NCBI GenBank assembly: GCA_030015575.1
Contig: JASDDO010000001.1
Location: 141,007,988-141,071,987 of the forward strand
Direction of reading: 5' to 3'
DNA length: 64,000 bases
Source: Agapanthus africanus
Lineage: Eukaryota > Streptophyta > Magnoliopsida > Asparagales > Amaryllidaceae
This document shows positions 34,863-47,035 of the stretch, piece after piece. Positions within the stretch are counted from its first letter, which is position 1. The number at the start of each line of letters is the position of its first letter. The translations under genes and the position numbers were made by a program. The notes beneath the pieces were generated by a model, which was not told the DNA's origin, did no database searches, and was given only the letters and a program-made list of their open reading frames with translations.

Positions 34863-35150
34863 GAGGTCAGGGCAGGCTCGTCTGAGACGGGGACTGACCA
34901 GGACGGTATGCATATTTCTCAGGAGAAGATTGATCCACCTTCTCCAGGTCGTATTGCTAGGCTAGAGACCGGTATTAAGGATTTGCGTCAGATAGTGGGA
35001 TCGTTGGTTGAGACCAGTTGAGCATAGAGATCGGAGGTTGTTCCTCTTATTACGGGGGCCGTGATGGTACCTACTTCTCAGACAGCCGTATCTACCGCTA
35101 CTGAGATTATCACCGTATCTTTATCAGAGTTTATAAGGCTGAAACCTCCG
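34863..35150 (+). pseudogene. gypsy element 3 gag, N-terminal part
   Basis: Resumes the gag after the solo LTR: GARLETGIKDLRQIVGSLVE-type sequence (GTATTGCTAGGCTAGAGACC onward), matching the MEASVQEMRQIIGS region of gypsy element 1, followed by a TGA. Ends at the GTTTC target of element C. Confidence 0.65.
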
Positions 35151-35155
35151 GTTTC
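35151..35155. repeat. Target-site duplication of copia element C (with 45554-45558)
   Basis: GTTTC directly before 35156 and directly after 45553; perfect 5-bp repeat. Confidence 0.9.
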
Positions 35156-37368
35156 TGTAGGGTTCCTAGGCACACCAAGGAGGTCTCACAAGGCATCAAC
35201 CATGCCAATTTGAAAAATTGCGGTGCCGAGAAACCCTAGACTAGATCGTTGACTAGATTTTTAGGCGAAAAAGAAACTAGTTTACAACTAAACTAAAAGA
35301 ACGGAAATACAACCTTTGTAGATCCGTTTCTCCACCTCCATAGCTCCATGATGAAGTCCTCTCCGCTGTCCAAATCGAACCAAGACTCTTGCATCGGCTT
35401 CATCGGAGAAAAAGCGGGCTAGGTCATCGACGACGATGCCGAAGATGATCTACGTCGAGGCATCACTAGATCAAGCTCCACCTTCACCAAGCCTTGAAAA
35501 CTTGTGAAGGAAACACCCTATACTACTTGGCAAGAGGTAGAGGATGAAGAAATAGGAAGTGGGTTCACTTTAGAATTGGATTTCTCACATGATTTCATCA
35601 CTTGCCATTGATGAGGCAAGCTTTTCTTCTTTGAAGATGAAGAAGAAGAAGATGATAATATTATGATAAGTTCTAATAATAAAGAAAAGAAAATAAAAAC
35701 TTATCATCATATAACCATGGTCAAGTGTAGAGAATAAACTAGGGTTAAATGGAGTGGTTAGGGTTAAGCATGAGACAAAATGGTCACTTTGGTCAAAGCT
35801 TCATGAAGCTTCAACAAGAAAACAAAGTTAGCCACCATTTTCTCTTAATGCTTATCATTTTCCAAATGAATAACTAAATAAGATAAATGAAAAAGAAAAC
35901 AAAACCCTAACCATTCATATAACCATGGTTTAATCTTTACATGAACTCAAGTGAGCAAGTATCATCAAACATGATACAAACTTGTGTACAAAAGTATATC
36001 ACATATACAATGTGCACAATCCAAGTGAGAAAATCCATTTAAAGTGAACCATATTAGTTAATGTAAATTAATATATCACATATATAATTATACATTAAAT
36101 CATTAAATCAACACTTGATTTAACGATCCGGTCATATCGCATATGACCGACTAATATTCAATGTATCGGCTTATCGAATCAATCCATGATTCGATAACTA
36201 GGTTATATCGCATACAACCATTCGATACAATCATCGCGAGAATGGAATACGGTATCACATACACGCATTATTCTCGGTCCCGCACATATCTCATATGCGC
36301 TCCTATTTCGTTTCGCTTGTGCCAGGAAACCTCTTTGTAGGACTCTAAAGACTCGTCAATATGCCGGTAGCAGGTGATGATCATATCAAACACCCACAAG
36401 CCGCAAGCGGTCTGCTAAACGTAACGGCCACCCGGGTATTGAGCGATCAGAAGATCGACGAGCAAGCCCGCTCACACTCCAGTGAATCCAACCAGTAACA
36501 CTACCGTACAGTCCGGTCTTGTCGTCTGATATATCGCATATCTTGCCTAGGGGTGGTAAACGTTAGACCCCAATAGCTCGATAAGTCGTGTCGATATGAG
36601 GTCTATAACAATTCGAGAAACTACTGGTAACACTTACCAGTAAATCTCAGCAACCCTGGCCAGGGATTTCTTGTTATAGCCAATCGAACACAGCGCAACA
36701 TCAACCCCCTCTACCGGGAGAGACGAATCCCCTCCTATCGCTCATTGCCTCCATGTGACTCGGGACTGTATCCAAAAACCACCGTTTTGCATGCCCTCTT
36801 GGACGTGGTAAGATGGAAATCAAAGCACAGTGGGAACCACACAAGACTCTATGACGATCTCGGGTCAACAGACTACTCTGTACCAGTGTCACCAGAGAAC
36901 TGCCATCTGACGTAAGGTATAATACCATCTGGGAGTTCTCGGCGAGTCCGTCCAGTGTACCCAGTCTCTACTGAGCACCCGTATATCATCTCTGATGTTA
37001 AACACCAAAGGATATGGGATCATCCATCGCCCATCTATATGGGTCGAGAAGGTATACGCTAGTCTACTCTGGTATATCGATGCCCCGTCTCGATACACCC
37101 ACGACTAGGGACCTTGAAGGATGTACTTATGGACTACCATGGCCCCACTAGTATGATCCTCATCATAGTCCAGGTAGTCAAGTACACATCCTAAGGGCTT
37201 TACCAACATGTAACAGAGAGACAATCAGTGTACACGTTAAGGTAAAGAGCAACCAGATAGCATACTATCATGTCGAGCAAGAAAGTCCTCCCTATATATG
37301 TCCCAGCATCCACTACAATATACATCCTATGTACAGTAATGGCCTCTAGGGCATACATATAACTAACA
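35156..37368 (-). repeat. Copia element C, 3' LTR (2,213 bp)
   Basis: TGTAGGGTTCCTAGGCACACC start, ACTAACA end; subfamily close to A. Contains the dyad array (about 36000-36545) and a promoter-like CATATATAGG (minus) near 37300. Confidence 0.92.
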
Positions 37369-37384
37369 ATCTCCCACTTGCACT
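37369..37384 (-). promoter_or_regulatory. Polypurine tract of copia element C
   Basis: Minus strand GTGCAAGTGGGAGAT before TGTTAG. Confidence 0.85.
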
Positions 37385-40170
37385 AGGGCCATCTGATAGC
37401 AGTGGTTGTAGTATCTCATGCTCAACCATCCCATAAAAGTCTCTCTCTGGGAATAGGCCTTCGCGAGTGGATCCGCCGTGTTGTCCTCTGAGTCTACTCT
37501 CCTTGCCTCGATCCCTTAGAGATCAACCATCTCCTTCATCAGGTGATACTGCCTTAGAATATGTCTGGATCACTGATGGGACCTGCGTTCCTTGGCATAA
37601 GCCACAACTCCATTGTTTCACAATAGTAGGAACGTAGTTCATCTCATGAACCAATATACACCCAAACAGCCTCTTTGGTAGCATTTTAAGTAGCGATGTA
37701 TCCAGCCTTTATCGTCTAGTATGCCACGGTATGTAGCTTGGAACTCTTCCAACATACCGTCCCTTTACTGAGGGTAAAGACAATGCCTGTGACTGACTTT
37801 CAGTCATCTTTATCACTCTGGAACCATTCCAGTGATTCTCCCCAGGGTCGATTGATACCGTCTCACTACAATTAGTGAGAATCCTAACATCCATTTAGAT
37901 CTATCTCATAGAGACAAAACCCAGGATTTAGGAGGTATCACTCTGATCCTATATGGAGAATCATTGTGATAAGCGGAGATTGACCGAGCGTAGCATAGGA
38001 AACTCCTTCCCTATCAAGAGCATGTCATCCACGTACTCTACGAGGATCGTCACCATACTCCCTACTACCTTTTTGTTTATATAAGGTTCATCTACCATTT
38101 TGATGATGTCAAACTGTTTGACTACTACATCAAAACAGATGTTCCAACTCCGCGATACCTGCTTTATCCTATAAAGTATCTTGTACACGTTTCCGCTGCT
38201 CCCACTGTCTACGAAGCCCTCTGGCTGTGTACTTATAGACCTTCTCTTCTAAAACATCATTTAGAAAAGCAGTCATGGCACCCAACCGCCAGATATCGTA
38301 GTTATGGTATGTAGCCGTGGCAAGTAGGATCTGGATGGACTTAAGCATAGCTGTTTGAAAAGGTTTCATCATTATCCACGCCTGGTCGATGACGAAAAGC
38401 TTTAACAAGTCTAGCTTTGAAAGTCTCAACTTTTCCAAGTACACCAAGTAATCTTCTCAAGATATACTTGCTCCTGATGGGGATTTAACCCTTCAGATAT
38501 AGCAACTAAAGTCCATATTTTGTTGGTGTACATGGATTCCATCTCAGATCGCTAAGCATCCAGCCATTCTTACAGAGTCCCACTCGTGATGGCCAGTTCG
38601 AAACTAGTTGGGTCATCATCTCATGATGCAATCTTCGCTCCCACTGTCATAGAGAAACAGAAGTATCTCTCAGGTGGGTGAGAAAACCCTACTAGATCGG
38701 CGGAGAGGCTGAGGTTCGTTGGAATCTGCTGAATCCATTGGTTCTACCAAATCATCTGCTGTTGTTTGTATAGCTGGAACCTTTCCAGTTCTACATTATA
38801 GACTTTGCCTCGAGCTAGTCCGGATTTTGCTTTCAGACATAGGCCGGTCAACCCCAAATCTTAACTAGCTTAAGACATGGGCTCTTCCCTTTCCATATCT
38901 CATATGGAGTGGTAGGCTGTGATCTGATTCGAACCCTATTCAATTGGTATGCAGCTTCTCAAGTGCATAATTCCCAAAAGGAAACGGGTAACTCAGTAGT
39001 ACTCATCATAGAGCACACCTTATCACATAGGGTGTTATTACTCCGCCCCGATACACCAACGTGCTATAGTGTATACGGAGGAGTAATGCTGAGAGAGAAT
39101 CTCATTCTCCTTTAGAAAAGTCCAAGAATTCCGTGCTCAAGTATTCTCCTCCTTGATCTCATCAAAGGACATAATACTTATACCCGTATTTTGGTTCTCT
39201 ACTTCTAACTTATATTCTGTGAATATCTCAAAAGGTTCGGACTTGTGTTTCAACAGGAACATAGGTCTGAATCTCGAAAGATCATCAGAGAATGTAATGA
39301 AGTACAAAGAACCAGTCTTGGTATATGTAGACAGGGGACCTACATACATCAACATGTATCATCCAAAGAGTTTACTTAACTCTTTCTCTGTTTCCAATAA
39401 ACGGAGCTATGGTCATTTTATCTTTATGACATGACTGGCGAGTTTCACAAGATGTAAATTCAAACTAATTTAAATATGCATCTTTATGTAACTCTAGCTA
39501 GTCGGGTCACATTGATCTGACCTAGTCTACAATACCTCAAGAAGGAATCGTTCATTCTGAACTCTTCCTCTTGTGTGTGTTCCATATACTAAGAACTGTA
39601 GTTTGATTTAGAACATCAATGCTTTTAGATAACGTGCCTGAACCGATCAACTTTTGATATAGGAAATGTTCAAAACATTATCCAACAATACAAAATTTTA
39701 TCATTTCTTTACTATTAAAGAGAGTGATATGATTTTGTATATCAGGTTCGGTATCTAATAACATTCGTTTAGAATCAATGTATTGTAATACAGGGTGACA
39801 GTGACCAATAGACTTGGCTGCACCACTTGCCCCGTTTTCTGCCTCATGAAACTTATCACCCGTTCTCAGTTTTTCTACCTTTTTGTAGCCCTATGTAACA
39901 GATTACATATCTGGGATCCTGATCCGGTATCATATACCCAGGATGCGGAGGATACTGAGAAACAGTTCTTTGAAATGAACACACCCGAAGATGATGCATC
40001 AGCATGCACTCTCTTCGTTTGGGCGGCACGGGAAATCTGGTATTCCCCAATTTCCTGCTCTGTCTTATAACAATTATAAGTTGGAGTGGGACCAACGTTC
40101 CCCAGCTCAGTATAACAAGCGGGTTCGGTCAAATATCCGTATTATTATCTTGATTAAGGCGTGATATGGT
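37385..40170 (-). pseudogene. Copia element C pol pseudogene
   Basis: Right to left: protease at 39875-40132 with SASWVYDTGSGSQIC (catalytic Asp kept); integrase core at 39137-39355 (LYFITFSDDLSRF, LLKHKSE, VENQ) that runs out of frame at the shared 1-nt loss (39168-39180); RT at 38169-38447 (MTAFLND) and 37961-38188 with YVDDMLLIGKE. The RT frame carries the shared 1-nt gain near 38475-38485. RNase H is degraded (37400-37900). The start codon reads ATA. Confidence 0.9.
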
Positions 40171-40601
40171 CGCTACCTGGAGAGAGAGAGAAGAAAACAC
40201 TCAGCGTGCGCTCTTTCAAGAATAGATTGGTTATTATTTTATCTAATCAGGATGGCTCCCACTGCATTTTATCAAATCTTCCTTCAAACCCTAAAAGGAA
40301 AGACTAGCCGGGATTAATTACACACTACAAGTTCGCCAATCTTTCAGCCAGGCCAGTGTCGGTACTTTGAGGGAGGTCCCCCGTGCTTTCGCACGAACCT
40401 AATTAATGTAAACCTCGTTTTCCCAGAGGCGTAATCTCGTTGACACCTTTCTAGACACCTACTTGATCGGCTAATTGTAATGTGTAAAACTCTCCCAGGA
40501 GTAACAATTACTCGCAGTGGGTATCGGGATCCAACTATCTCATAGAAGGTATGCAATCTCATTGCAAATTTCAACACTTGAAATTCCCGATAATTTTGCC
40601 C

Positions 40602-40818
40602 CTAGCGTCCTATGACCTTGACGCAGGCCAACAAACCATAGTGCGCTAGTCAAGTTCAACCCGTCATTTCCTGATTGAATTAAACCCACCCGCACGACCC
40701 TTGACGCAGGCCAACAAAGTTGCACGACTACCCTAATCCAATCTGCATCATATGCATAAGCAAATAAATACTAGTTAGCTACCGCACACTACGCCTTGAC
40801 GCAGGCCAACAAACGTAG
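40602..40818 (-). other. Triplet of stem-loops in leader of element C
   Basis: Hairpins at 40602-40649, about 40694-40722 and 40789-40818. All three cores are TTGAC-gcag-GCCAA on the plus strand; in element-sense RNA this is UUGGC-CUGC-GUCAA, kept paired by a G.U. The first has outer stems CTAGCG...CGCTAG and CTATG...CATAG; the third has CTACG...CGTAG. Confidence 0.78.
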
Positions 40819-40958
40819 CACGAATACTAACTACCACTTATCTGAAATGACGGAGGGCTACGACAGGTTTTTCTGAAAACCTATTGCGTAATGAACTTGA
40901 TATCGTTGTAGAATCAAATGATTTTAAAATGGAGTGTTTTTGAGGCTTTTCTAGTTTT

Positions 40959-41215
40959 GCTAAAGGAGTCACTCCCGGTGAAGGGATCGTCGGTCCTTTC
41001 CTCGTCGGATGAGGTGCGGGATATATCATATATATCACTGTGCAAAGCAGAAATTATAGAAGCAATCAAAAGACAAACCGAGTTTGTAGCATCTGCCAGT
41101 TATTGCTAAAGGAGTCACTCCCGGTGAAGGGATCTCGGTCCTTTCCTCATCGAATAAGGTGCAGGATATATCATATATACCGCTGTGCAAAGCAAGAACT
41201 GTCGCTACCTTTTTA
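40959..41215 (-). repeat. Tandem duplication in leader of element C
   Basis: Units start near 40959 and 41103 (both TGCTAAAGGAGTCACTCCCG). The first holds GATATAT-cat-ATATATC (41020-41036); the second has a related imperfect dyad near 41164-41182. Confidence 0.75.
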
Positions 41216-43075
41216 TTTTGAAATTCGATTCTACAACATCTTAGGTTTCTTTTATTTCATTAATCACATTAATGAAGTCCCATCATTTAAGTACCTAAAC
41301 ATCACAGATAAATACGACGTACACTTATGCCATCCGCATTCGCCTCGATGTCTCCTCGTGCACCGTTAGGTTAGGTAACTAACGGCAGAGCGGGGCAGGG
41401 CTAGCGCGGGTGTAAAACATAAGTAACGCCTATATAATATATCATATATACCATATACTGTATCTATCACAGAACATCACATGATCACATCACAGATATC
41501 GCAGCAGAAGAAACATATGAAATATTGGATATACTAGGACGTCCGTGTTTTCAATACGAGCCAGTATAAAACACGGATTCCACGGTCGTGATGAATAGCC
41601 AATCCCACACCCCTAGACCCCTACGAGAGCGGCAAGCAACCCTACCAATTCTGGAGTTAGGAGACCCGGACTCGACTCCTAGAGTTGGTCTCCCACTGGA
41701 CTCCAAAACCCGGTTACTTGTGCTCCCCTCCTTGGGTCTATCCTAGTGCGGAAAAGAAAATAATATACAAAGGGTGACAACTTCCGCAACCTGGAAGTGC
41801 CCCAATAAAAGAATATTACATACAAGTTTTTACATGAATGAAAATGAAAAACACTCATCTCACATAAAAAAACCCCAGCTATTCAAACACGACAATCCAA
41901 TATAACATATCCAGCAACACATAACATCACATGTCATCAACGTAAGTAAATATGCGCATCCCAATTGTCGTTGACATATAGCAACGAAACCGGCGATATC
42001 ACAAATTACACTTACGGTCACAGAAAAGAAAGTGTAAAACTACAACAGTTGGAATCCGCAACCACCTCAGACATCGCATGCCTGACCAAATGAATTTCTT
42101 AGACATCGCATGCCTAACAATTATAAACCCCGCATTTTAGTCTCAAAATCGAAAACACTTTTCAATATCAAGTCGGGCAATTCAACAAGATTCCCGACAT
42201 CCTGATCGAATGCTCGTCGCAAACTTCAGTAGACGGCCGCACCCCCGACGCCGTCGACAAAGTGCACCAAGGCGGAACACCGCTGCCGCGAGCACCCGAA
42301 CGGATGCTTTCGGCGACGGGGTTCTCCTACAGTCACTTGGTCGGGGCTATGGAGTGAGGCTGTCTATTAAGTTTACCCGGCGAGTATCCGCGTACGCTAC
42401 GTGATTGCGACGGACTTTTGATCACATCAAAATTCCGTGGCAACCGATTAAGTGAGACTAAACTGCTATGTTTATAACATTCATTCAGTTATCTCATAAC
42501 TCGTTGTGAATTCCAATTATTGTATCCCATTCCAGATAAATAGAAAATGTTAAACTTTCCGATCGAACATTCGAACACCCAAGTTTTCCCGATACAGATC
42601 AACACATGAAACAAGTCTAACAACATTCAGTTCGTGCCTCAGTACCAACGGTCCAGCCGTAGAAGGGTCAAGCCAACGCCTCACATGTGGCACGCCGTAC
42701 TGCCCCAAACCCTAAGGTTCAAAGGGCAGTTCAAGACGGTCACATAATCGAGTTAAGGTTTGTTGTCTTCTAGAGGGACCATCGCGTTACTTGCACTACT
42801 TAGAATGTCTTTAAACCACGGAAAAATCAAACACTTGGAAATTTCCCGACAGGGGAAAAATTGGGTATTTATATCCGGTCGAACTTTTTAACATATTCTA
42901 AAAATACCCGGAAAGCCACACAGACAAAATTTGATAATCCAATCGAATATACGAATCCCCAAAACAACCCCAGAAAATTCAACTCTTGAATAAATATTAA
43001 AAATTCCCAGAAAATCCAGCATAATAAAATAGGAGTTACTGTGCAAACAGGGGATGATGATGTCATCCTTTGGCA

Positions 43076-43116
43076 GCGGAACCGCCGCAGAGGCCAGGCT
43101 TCTGCCGCGGTTCCGC
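43076..43116 (-). other. GC-rich hairpin near primer site, element C
   Basis: A 19-position stem with one C.C mismatch and one G.T pair, loop CAG: left arm starts GCGGAACCGC, right arm ends GCGGTTCCGC. About 190 nt downstream of the primer site. The arm base (GGAACCGC) is shared with A and B, the upper stem is not. Confidence 0.85.
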
Positions 43117-43306
43117 CGCACTTTGAACAGTTCATGGAAAATTTTTTGCACCGTAATTCTTAGATTTCCCTGCTGAATTTTTTAAGAATTTTTAATGTGG
43201 AAAAATCCCAGATTTTAGAAAAAGTCCAGAGAGCATGTTTGGTTTAGGGTTTCGGGTTCGTTCGGGTTTCAAACTTCGTCTACGCATCGTCTAAGGCTCT
43301 AGCTAG

Positions 43307-43318
43307 GCTCTGATACCA
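43307..43318 (-). promoter_or_regulatory. Primer-binding site of copia element C
   Basis: Minus strand TGGTATCAGAGC, one base from the LTR end at 43320. Confidence 0.93.
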
Positions 43319-43319
43319 C

Positions 43320-45553
43320 TGTAGGGTTCCTAGGCACACCAAGGAGGTCTCACAAGGCATCAACCATGCCAATTTAAAAAATTGCGGTGCCGAGAAACCC
43401 TAGACTAGATCGTTGACTAGATTTTTAGGCGAAAAAGAAACTAGTTTATAACTAAACTAAAAGAACGGAAATACAACCTTTGTAGATCCGTTTCTCCACC
43501 TCCATAGCTCCATGATGAAGTCCTCTCCGCTGTCCAAATCGAACCATGACTCTTGCATCGGCTTCATCGGAGAAAAAGTGGGCTAGGTCATCGACGACGA
43601 TACCGAAGATGATCTACGTCGAGGCATCACTAGATCAAGCTCCACCTTCACCAAGCCTTGAAAACTTGTGAAGGAAACACCCTATACTACTTGGCAAGAG
43701 GTAGAGGATGAAGAAATAGGAAGTGGGTTCACTTTAGAATTGGATTTCTCACATGATTTCATCACTTGCCATTGATGAGGCAAGCTTTTCTTCTTTGAAG
43801 ATGAAGAAGAAGAAGATGATAATATTATGATAAGTTCTAATAATAAAGAAAAGAGAATCAAAACTTATCATCATATAACCATGGTCAAGTGTAGAGAATA
43901 AACTAGGGTTAAATGGAGTGGTTAGGGTTAAGCATGAGACAAAATGGTCACTTTGGTCAAAGCTTCATGAAGCTTCAACAAGAAAACAAAGTTAGCCACC
44001 ATTTTCTCTTAATGCTTATCATTTTCCAAATGAATAACTAAATAAGATAAATGAATAACTAAATAAGATAAATGAAAAAGAAAACAAAACCCTAACCATT
44101 CATATAACCATGGTTTAATCTTTACATGAACTCAAGTGAGCAAGTATCATCAAACATGATACAAACTTGTGTACAAAAGTATATCACATATACAATGTGC
44201 ACAATCCAAGTGAGAAAATCCATTTAAAGTGAACCATATTAGTTAATGTAAATTAATATATCACATATATAATTATACATTAAATCATTAAATCAACACT
44301 TGATTTAACGATCCGATCATATCGCATATGACCGACTAATATTCAATGTATCGGCTTATCGAATCAATCCTTGATTCGATAACTAGGTTATATCGCATAC
44401 AACCATTCGATACAATCATCGCGAGAATGGAATACGGTATCACATACACGCATTATTCTCGGTCCCGCACATATCTCATATGCGCTCCTATTTCGTTTCG
44501 CTTGAGCCAGGAAACCTCTTTGTAGGACTCTAAAGACTCGTCAATACGCCGGTAGCAGGTGATGATCATATCAAACACCCACAAGCCGCAAGCGGTCTGC
44601 TAAACGTAACGGCCACCCGGGTATTGAGCGATCAGAAGATCGACGAGCAAGCCCGCTCACACTCCAGTGAATCCAACCAGTAACACTACCGTACAGTCCG
44701 GTCTCGTCGTCTGATATGTCGCATATCTTGCCTAGGGGTGGTAAACGTCAGACCCCAATAGCTCGATAAGTCGTGTCGATATGAGGTCTATAACAATTCG
44801 AGAAACTACTGGTAACACTTACCAGTAAATCTCAGCAACCCTGGCCAGGGATTTCCTGTTATAGCCAATCGAACACAGCGCAACATCAACCCCCTATACC
44901 GGGAGAGACGAATCCCCTCCTATCGCTCATTGCCTCCATGTGACTCGGGACTGTACCCAAAAACCACCGTTTTGCACGCCCTCTTGGACGTGATAAGATG
45001 GAAATCAAAGCACAGTGGGAACCACACAAGACTCTATGACGATCTCGGGTCAACAGACTACTCTGTACCAGTGTCACCAGAGAACTGCCATCTGACGTAA
45101 GGTATAATACCATCTGGGAGTTCTCGGCGAGTCCGTCCAGTGTACCCAGTCTCTACTGAGCACCCGTATATCATCTCTGATGTCAAACACCAAAGGATAT
45201 GGGATCATCCATCGCCCATCTATATGGGTCGAGAAGGTATACGCTAGTCTACTCTGGTATATCGATGCCCCGTCTCGATACACCCACGACTAGGGACCTT
45301 GAAGGATGTACTTATGGACTACCATATCCCCACTAGTATGATCCTCATCATAGTCCAGGTAGTCAAGTACACATCCTAAGGGCTTTACCAACATGTAACA
45401 GAGAGACAATCAGTGTACACGTTAAGGTAAAGAGCAACCAGATAGCATACTATCATGTCGAGCAAGAAAGTCCTCCCTATATATGTCCCAGCATCCACTA
45501 CAATATACATCCTATGTACAGTAATGGCCTCTAGGGCATACATATAACTAACA
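43320..45553 (-). repeat. Copia element C, 5' LTR (2,234 bp)
   Basis: Matches 35156-37368 with few substitutions plus one extra 21-bp unit (AATAACTAAATAAGATAAATG repeated, about 44035-44075). Ends ACTAACA before GTTTC. Confidence 0.92.
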
Positions 45554-45558
45554 GTTTC

Positions 45559-46450
45559 TACCGGCACCGATGCAGCTGAGGATCCACAGTCGTTCCTCGA
45601 TCGGATGGCCAGAATCTGTCGTTCTTTGAGCTGCTTCGATGCGAGATCGGTAGAGTTTGCTAGTTTTCGTCTGGAGGGTCTTGCCCAGACTTGGTGCGAG
45701 TCTTTAGAGAGAGGTCGAGCCGCAGGTCTATTTCCTATGACCTGGGTTGAGTTCGCGATTATTTTTCTTGCTCGTTTTCTTCGCAGAGCGTCAGAGATGC
45801 TCGAGCTCACAGCTTTGAGTCTTTGCGCCAGACTTCGGGTATGACAGTGGCGGAGTATGATATTCCGTTCGCCCAGCTATTCGTATATGCTCCTTATTTG
45901 GTGGATACTGAAGAGAAGCGTGTCAATAGATTTGTATGAGGCCTTTTTACCCAGTTGTTCCTCTTTATTGGCATCCGGCATTTTGATACTTATGCAGCCG
46001 CGGTGGACGTAACCCTAATGGTAGAGGAGCGTATTTCCAAGACTTCGGTCGTTCCGGGACCGAAGCAGATTCGTACTGATGTATTAGCCTGGAAGCAGAT
46101 AGGTAGACGCGATGATAGATTCTTTCCAGATGATAGTGGTAGCAGAGGCTTGAGGCGATGCCAATTATATGGCTCTTACCCATAGGGTCAGTAGCCGTCG
46201 ACGGGATGTTTTCGTGTGGGAGTCGGTATCACAGCATTAGAGATTGTACTAAGGTACGCCAGAGCGAGGCAGCAGTTCCACATATTACCTTACCACCTTC
46301 TCCACCTCAGAGAGCATTGCTTCTTACGCCCGTTGTTGCTTCACACCAGACCTATGCTTAGAGAGGCCGTGGTCATGGCGGTCTTATTCAGAGAGGACGA
46401 GATGGCAGAGGCGGAGGACAGCCGGATGCCGGTAGAGGACATGCCCGAGT
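45559..46450 (+). pseudogene. gypsy element 3 gag, capsid and zinc knuckle
   Basis: After element C the gag continues: [47 protein letters not shown] (45605-45790), the conserved retrotransposon capsid region. A shift near 45800 leads to [13 protein letters not shown], a TGA near 45937, then FDTYAAAVDVTLMVEERIS and VPGPKQIRTD (45955-46110). The knuckle reads FSCGSRYHSIRDC (from about 46207): the first Cys of CX2CX4HX4C is Met in this frame. Several breaks make it non-functional. Confidence 0.88.
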
Positions 46451-46457
46451 TTTTGCG

Positions 46458-47035
46458 TTGACTCCTCAGGATGCGCAGGCGTCGAATGCAGTAGTGACAG
46501 GTACTCTTCCATTGTATTCTTTCGATGCGCGCATATTGTTCAACCCAGGATCTACACACTCGTATATTTCCACACATTTCGTACCGAGGTTGGGCCGAGA
46601 GTGGTCTTTGTTAGAGCAGCCGCTTGTCGTGATTATTCCCATTGGTGAGTTTTTTGTTGCGCGATATGTGTTTCGGTCGTGTGTCGTTTGTATTGGAGAT
46701 AGAGATTCATCCATCGATTTGATCCTTCTTGATATGTTGGAATTTAACGTTCTCCTTGGCATGGACTGGTTAGCTATTTGCTATGCGTCTGTGGACTGCC
46801 GTGAGAAGGCAGCTAGATTTTGTTTTCCGGGAGAGTTGGTTCTTGTTGTGCAGGGGGACCGTAGTGCCGGCCCTCACAGTTTGATTTCTGCCCTTTGCGC
46901 TAGTCGGCTCTTGAGGAAAGGATGTTGGGGATTCTTAGCCTTTATTCGTGATACTGGAGCACGGCAGATCCGTTGGACCAGGTTCCTATTGTGAGAGAGT
47001 TTCCTGACGTATTTCTTGATGAGTTAGCTGCGTGT
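46458..47035 (+). pseudogene. gypsy element 3 protease, cut before RT
   Basis: A 178-codon frame: ILFNPGSTHSYIS, in which the catalytic Asp is Asn (a G-to-A change); VARYVFRSC; LLGMDWLAICYASVDC; then the linker towards RT (GDRSAGPHSLISAL, RKGCWGFLAF). After a shift the next frame gives LDQVPIVREFPDVFLDEL, the start of the RT linker, and stops matching at about 47035 where element D begins. The rest of this pol is not found in the window. Confidence 0.9.

Larger units (their letters stand above)
40171..43306 (-). other. Long non-coding leader of copia element C
   Basis: 3.1 kb, colinear with A and B: GC-rich hairpin, 64-codon antisense frame (42210-42404), two-unit tandem repeat (about 40959 and 41103), hairpin triplet, and a pyrimidine tract ending CCAG|G (40177 on the minus strand). 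No gag is recognisable. Confidence 0.8.
35156..45553 (-). mobile_element. Complete Ty1/copia element C (minus strand), gag-less, long leader
   Basis: LTRs 35156-37368 and 43320-45553, primer site 43307-43318, polypurine tract 37369-37384, perfect GTTTC duplications. The LTRs are close to identical; their 21-bp length difference is one extra copy of a 21-bp unit at about 44035-44075. Pol is decayed and gag is absent. It sits in the gag of gypsy element 3. By LTR likeness this is among the youngest insertions here. Confidence 0.94.
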
